Positions 58,893 through 64,000 of a stretch of DNA of 64,000 bases are shown piece after piece. Made by a program: the position numbers and the translations under genes. The stretch spans positions 555,100 to 619,099 of the forward strand of contig VXBM01000332.1 of NCBI GenBank assembly GCA_013400155.1. Direction: 5' to 3'. The notes beneath the pieces are model-generated. The model saw only the letters and a list, made by a program, of their open reading frames with translations. It searched no databases and was not told the DNA's origin. How positions within the stretch are numbered: the stretch's first letter is position 1; each line of letters starts with the position of its first letter. This DNA comes from Helopsaltes ochotensis (lineage: Eukaryota > Chordata > Aves > Passeriformes > Locustellidae).

Positions 58893-61800
58893 GTGAAATA
58901 GACATGTCTTGTTCCATGCTTAGCTTCTATCACACCGATTTGGTTCTGACCTAAGCATTAGTATTATTTATTCAAATTTGTTAAGGTTAAGTATCCAGTC
59001 CCCTGTACATCTTTTTATAATTTCATCTCATTTCTAAAAGGACAAACTGGAAGTTTAGACTTTCTAGATTCAAAGACTGTTCTGAGTTTGAAGAGACCCA
59101 GATTATCAAGATGATATCGAGATGATATTTAACTGTTGAAATTCAGACGATTTTTAAATTTAGTTCACTGGTTTGGTACTATTTGGTTTGATAGCCTCCG
59201 TCTCTTAAGTGGCATTACAAAATTTCCCTTTTCCCCCTTAATTCAATTAGTTCAATCCTGCAGTTGTTAGGTTAGGCTGCTTTATGGTAAATGCAAATTT
59301 TTTGTTGCAGTTTTGTCCATCACTTGTAAGACTGAAAATCAGAACGAATTGGTGGCTTGCATTTTGTTGACTGCTCAGTTGATTTGCCACTAGCGACTGC
59401 CTTTAATTGAGAAAGCTGTAAAACATATTCTTTTTTAAAATAGATTGACAGAGATAATGATGCCATTGCATTTGAAAGTAACATCCAGCAACTGAGCCCA
59501 TCTGAAGAGGGAGAAGGAAAGGAAGTTTTTTCCACTGTTGGGGAAACAAAGAGTCAGAACTGCAAAGAGGGTGATGATTTGTCAGACTTACTCAACGAAA
59601 GTAAAGAGCAGGAATATCCAGCTGCATCAGAACATACAGTTGTAAGAAATATGAAGAATCTAAAATTTGAGGCTCATGTGCCACATCAGGAAAAAGGTAA
59701 AAATAGTAATATTTGTATTTAATTTTTAGTTAAGGCATGTTAAGTAAGATTGTGAACTGAGGCTGAAGTTTTACAGTAAATACTCACAATGGTAATTGTT
59801 AAGTTTAAATTAGGTTAAGGCTAAACATTCTGTGGAAATTTGGAAGAAGAAATAATACCTTCAGCCCTAAGTGCTCGAAGATCTTGTTCAGGCTGATGTC
59901 ATCTGCCTTGTGTTCAGAAGAGACATTTTTGATGGCATTTAGAAATTAATGGTCTTTTGAACAATGTGTGGTATTTGAAACCTCCAGGGAGATTTCAAAG
60001 TTAATATTGTATAAGTGCCTTTGAATAAACCTAGTAATTTATTTAGTGTCTTGATTCACTCATTCAGCTTCAAAATATGCTTGTTTGAGGGTTTATGGTT
60101 GAGCTTAGAGTGGTTCCACGTTGCCAGCAGAAGGTGGTGGGCAATTATTAATCAATACCTGTCAACAAACCCTTCCCAGAACCTAAATAAGAGTAACAGA
60201 AAATGGCTGATTTAAGATGTTAGAAACATGTAAAAGTATGTTACAGAAGTTAAGAACTGACAGAGAGCAGATAAGCATCTGTTTCCCTAGAAACTGTGTG
60301 TACTGTAAAAACTGGATGACATCAGTGATGTTGAGTCTGTAAATGTGTGTGTTTTATCTGGAAGTTAAGGTATCTTGGCTGGGATTCTCTATAGATACTG
60401 TACAAATTGTTAATGTCCCCTGTTTCAGTTACAGCCTTTAGAGGAAGCACATTTGAGCAGCTTTAACAAAGCTAACAATGTTCCTTTGTGTGGGCATGAA
60501 TCCACAATGAATAAATGACAATAAAGTGGTTTTGTTTGCTGTTACTGAAGTGAAGTGTTATCTGCACATCTCTGTGTGGTATAAAGCATTGTATAAAATG
60601 CATTTTGGTCTCAGCATGAAAATCATTACAGAGAGCACACTTGGGAGCTGAGACAACTGTTCTGGAAAGACTCTTCAAATATGACGTATTTGCCATTTCA
60701 CAGTTTCAAATCTTCTTCATAACTGAAAGTGTAGCACATTTAATCTTAACTTGTTATTCTCAAAAGAAATTCATTACTCTTGTGCCACGTACTTTATTCT
60801 ATGGCTTCTCCAAAGAACTGATTATTTTTTTTTCCCCCTCAAATTCAACCAGAAATTTTAAAGAGGCTTTTGCATCATGGTTTTTTTTATATGCACTTTA
60901 CATACACAGATTCAGGAGCGCCAGAAAGCTGGGAATAGCTTAGCTTGCCATTCCCAAATCTTTGCATAAACTTACTTAGTGCTAATTACACAGTTGTGAT
61001 CAAGAAATTTGTTGCACAGGTTGTAGGTCTTAATGCTATTGATGGTATTGAGGGAGGAATTGGGGATGGTATAATGATGGTATTGAGAGAGGAAGTCTCA
61101 TACTGTCTTGGGGATGAGAGTAGGGGTTAAGTTTCCTGGGATTAGATTCTAAACTGTATCACCAACAAATGACACAATTTTGGGGGCAAATCACTTAAGT
61201 CTTAATGAATGCTTTGCTGTAGAATTTTGAAGTAGTTTTACCCAGACTAGAAGTACTCTTTAGAAATTGGTACCATTTTTTGAAAAAGTCAAGTCATTAT
61301 TTTGTGGCATGTACAGTGTAAATGTGTCTTTGTTCCAACAGGAGAAGAAGAATGTTTCAGCTGTGTTTTCTGCACATTCACCTCAGTCAAGTTATCAAGT
61401 CTTAGGCATCATTTGAAAACCCACTCAGATGAGAAGTGTCACGTGTGTCACCTCTGCCCGAAGGCCTTCCGGACAGCAACTCTGCTGCATAACCATGTGA
61501 ACACACATACAGGTACCTAGAAAGCTTGAAAATACTTCATGTTACCTACTGTCTGCAAAACTGAATTAACAGGCAAGGGGCTTTGCCTTAGAGCAATGTT
61601 CTGTGATCGTTTTACGCTCAGAAATTCCTCTGGTTTTCTGTGGCATTCCACACTGAAGGGACATGGTCTGTAGTTAGGAACCCTGTGTGCGTGTGTTTGT
61701 TTATTTTGTTAAGTACCATTCTAACAATTCTTCAGCTGTGCTTCATTCCTATATACAGAATAGAATTTTCTGTGATGTTTTCATTTTGCTATATAAACAT

Positions 61801-64000
61801 ATGAAGCAAAGTGATAAATTGTGTTTATAATAAATTTATTGTGTGCATATATATGGAAGGAATTCTTTACTGTGAGGGTGGGGAGGTCCTGGCAGAGATT
61901 GCCCAGAGAAGCTGTGGCTGCCCCATCCCTGGAAGTGTCCAAGGCCAGGCTGGACAGGGCTTGGAGCAGCCTGGGACAGTGGAAGGTGTCCCTGCCCATG
62001 GCAGGAAAATGTGAGCTTTAAGGTCCCTTCCAACCCAAATCATTCTATGATTTATTCAATGTAAAAAATCAGAATATCAGAAAAGGTCGTAATAAAAAAT
62101 TCTGCATGTTGATTTAAGGCAGACAAATCACATTGCTGTGGTGTTGAATAGAAGTCTCATGGTGTATTGTTGCAGGGAACAAACCCCATAAATGTAGTGA
62201 GTGTGACACAGCCTTTGTGACCCGAGGGGAGCTTTCACGGCACAGGAGGTACAAACACACTTTGGAGAAGCCTTTCAAGTGCACAGTTTGTGAATACTCC
62301 AGTGTAGAAGTAGGTACAGCCTTATTGACTCTTTTGGGAGGGCGTGAAGGTTTTCACGTGCCGAGATTTTAACGTACATGCAATTTTTGCCCAGATTTGT
62401 AACCATGAGAAGGCCAGATTCTGCTGGTGGCCTTGGACACACTGATGGATTGTGTGTGTCTATTACGTTGCTGCAGAGTTACTGCAAGGTGACTGATGGC
62501 TACAGCTTCATGGCGCTATGCATGTCATTTCATTTCATTTCATTTCATTTCATTTCATTTGTGTGCACATCTTTTCATCCCCATCATCCTGCAAAGAAGG
62601 AACAAGTAACCTGAATTCCTGGGACCCTTACTTTGCCCATGTGGTATTTGGGCAAATACCACAAATTACTTCAAATTAATATTCATACAATTATTTAGCG
62701 TTTTTTTTAACTAGTTGCATTTTAAGAACTTTTTCCTCTTTTGTTATGCTAAAATTGCTGCTAGGCAATGCGTTTGTGTGACTTTGGTCCTACAAAAGCA
62801 TTCTTGGTCCTCATTTACACTTCGTTCCATGTACTGTAGGACAATACTAGCTAATATCTAAGAAGAAGTTTGTGTATTGTGTTTATGTATTTGATGATGT
62901 TTGGGTTTTTTCCCCGGACTAGGATTTTCTTCATCAAAACCAAAATACTTTGGAGTCTGCTTAGGGGTGCTCTTGGAAATTGCAATTGAATTGGGTGCCC
63001 AGGCTTTCAGAAATGCACCTGTGATTGAATCACTGTCACAGTTTAGTGGATGTTCAATATCTGAATTTGTGCTGTGTCCAGATCTAAAGCTGTAAGCAAT
63101 CCTGAACTTTACTCCACACACCTTATCTTAATAATTGGATTTTTGATAGCTTGCATCTTTAAAAACCCTGACAGCTGATACTAAATTACCCTATTCTTTC
63201 CCTGGTTTCAATAAAGAGCTATTCAGCATTCACTGCTGTTACAGAACTCTCATTCCTGTAAGCTTTACCTGAATGAGGAGAGCTGAAGGAGCTTTCCAGT
63301 ACTGCCATGCAAATTATTTGACTTTCGTGTAGCAAAGGTTGGCAGTCATGTTTAATTTTATTTAAGTCAATAGTGGTGTAGATTTGAAGGAGTCTAGCAG
63401 TGAATTCATTATTTGTGTTTATAAATGGAGGTACTGAACACTTGATAACTCCTAATCACGTACCTACAATATTTATGTAGAACATATCAGAAAAACAGCA
63501 TTAAAAAGTAGAATTGAATTAAACTTTATAACTAAAGTGCTTCATTGGGACCTGAAGGTGAATAGATGATGAGTTTGGTCTTTCATTTATTTTCCTGAGT
63601 GTTTTCAAAGAATTTTATGTTTGGTATATCCAAGTAGCCTGACAGTAGTAGGCATCCACTTTTTAAAATTTTGTTGTTGTTATTCTTATTATAAAATTTC
63701 CTGTTTGCTAATGTGAGCACTAAATATGGAAGTAAGATAACATGGGGAAAGAGTGCAGAAGTGTCCTAAAACCACAACAGGCTGATTGTGCAGGGAAAAA
63801 CATGGGATGAGAGTGCTAATTCTGCGAATAATGCAATTTTTTAAATTGCAGTAGGTGTAGCATGCAAAATCGCTTATATTTTAATCAAATATATCTCTAA
63901 TGTAGATGTTACTTTAGAAAAACCTCTCCTTTTTATCTGAGGCCAGCAAGATGAGACGCCACGTTCGCTCGCACACGGGAGAGCGGCCCTACCCCTGCCC
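58734..64000 (+). CDS. CTCFL: CTCFL (BORIS), 5' part, runs off the window
   Basis: CTCF-family zinc-finger DNA-binding protein of the nucleus. Exons: 58734-58892, 59444-59696, 61342-61512, 62176-62309 and 63942 to the window end; all splice sites are GT/AG and phases agree, giving 258 codons without a stop. Residues 1-137 form a short acidic N-terminus. C2H2 fingers follow: ZF1 C145/C148/H161/H165, ZF2 C173/C176/H189/H193, ZF3 C201/C204/H217/H222, ZF4 C230/C233/H246/H250, and ZF5 begins at C258. Signature stretches are FRTATLLHNHVNTHTG, FVTRGELSRHRRYKH and VRSHTGERP. HVNTH rather than HLNTH, and the position next to PCK1, favour CTCFL over CTCF. The N-terminus is about half the mammalian length, so a missed or different 5' exon is possible. 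The ATG has G at +4. Confidence 0.88.
59444..59696 (+). CDS. CTCFL: CTCFL second coding exon (model)
   Basis: 253 bases, residues 54-137 plus one base, after a T-rich tract and TAG acceptor. The peptide is acidic and polar (LSPSEEGEGKEVF, EGDDLSDLLNESKEQE) with no fold motif, as in the N-terminal part of CTCF-family proteins. Ends GAAAAAG|GTAAAA in phase 1, matching the next exon. Confidence 0.75.
61342..61512 (+). CDS. CTCFL: CTCFL exon with zinc fingers 1 and 2
   Basis: 171 bases, acceptor TGTTCCAACAG, donor ACAG|GTACCT. Encodes GEEECFSCVFCTFTSVKLSS and then HVCHLCPKAFRTATLLHNHV up to NTHTG. Cys and His spacing is C-X2-C-X12-H-X3-H in both fingers. Confidence 0.95.
61855..62052 (+). mobile_element. 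CR1 LINE, 3' end fragment, in a CTCFL intron
   Basis: Begins GGAAGGAATTCTTTACTGTG and runs through GCCCAGAGAAGCTGTGGCTG, CCCCATCCCTGGAAGTGTCC, GGAAGGTGTCCCTGCCCATG and AAGGTCCCTTCCAACCC to ATTCTATGATT. This is the conserved 3' end of avian CR1. It is 5'-truncated, as usual, and in the same orientation as CTCFL. A short internal deletion lies near 62,008. Confidence 0.95.
62176..62309 (+). CDS. CTCFL: CTCFL exon with zinc finger 3 and first half of finger 4
   Basis: 134 bases, acceptor TTGTTGCAG, donor GAA|GTAGGT. Encodes NKPHKCSECDTAFVTRGELS, RHRRYKHTLEKPFKC and TVCEYSSVE. The linker into finger 4 and the split after SVE match the CTCF-family pattern. Confidence 0.95.
62526..62560. repeat. 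(CATTT)n pentanucleotide microsatellite, seven units
   Basis: Seven perfect CATTT units (ATTTC/TTTCA phase) in the CTCFL intron downstream of the finger 3 exon. Confidence 0.95.
63942..64000 (+). CDS. CTCFL: CTCFL exon with end of finger 4 and start of finger 5 (cut by window end)
   Basis: Acceptor TTTTATCTGAG, then ASKMRRHVRSHTGERPYPCP in frame with the previous exon. The HTGERP linker and first cysteine of finger 5 are present at the window edge. Confidence 0.93.

Noticed and set aside
61302..61512. Finger exon as part of CTCF itself rather than CTCFL
   Set aside because: Position next to PCK1, HVNTH in finger 2 and a strongly diverged finger 1 fit CTCFL. CTCF is much more conserved among vertebrates.

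Overview
This is vertebrate nuclear DNA, most likely from a bird. The genes are split by short introns. There are two 3'-end fragments of CR1, the main avian LINE, one of them carrying the hallmark terminus ending in ATTCTATGATT. I see no mammalian SINEs. The PCK1 protein is close to the avian form. I cannot name the species.

Only three transcription units can be supported. (1) About 1-3,525, + strand: probably the 3' UTR of PMEPA1. It has no coding exon, several AATAAA signals and A-, TTR- and GT-rich microsatellites. The assignment rests mainly on gene order (mammals: CTCFL-PCK1-ZBP1-PMEPA1) and is an inference. (2) About 37,980-45,615, - strand: a complete PCK1 gene (cytosolic PEP carboxykinase). 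One non-coding and nine coding exons join to a 622-codon frame with every catalytic residue I checked present. Its promoter has a TATTTAAG box and a CRE-like TTACATCA at the spacing known from mammalian PCK1. (3) From 58,734 to the window edge, + strand: the 5' part of CTCFL (BORIS), the CTCF paralogue. Five exons in consistent phase encode a short acidic N-terminus, zinc fingers 1-4 and the start of finger 5. The gene starts in a GC-rich island that holds a 95-bp minisatellite.

The 34 kb between the PMEPA1-like 3' end and PCK1 (3.5-38 kb) has no gene I can support. No ZBP1-like exon was recognised there. It alternates GC-rich, repeat-bearing stretches with CpG-poor, AT-rich islands that look like candidate conserved regulatory elements. 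The 12 kb between the head-to-head PCK1 and CTCFL genes (46-58 kb) is AT-rich intergenic DNA.

The genes have unrelated jobs: metabolic control (PCK1), chromatin and DNA binding (CTCFL), and TGF-beta/androgen signalling feedback (PMEPA1, by identity only). The main points of interest are an apparently open CTCFL in a bird, its unusual N-terminus and promoter minisatellite, the PCK1 promoter, and several unexplained non-coding islands. I found no new gene system.
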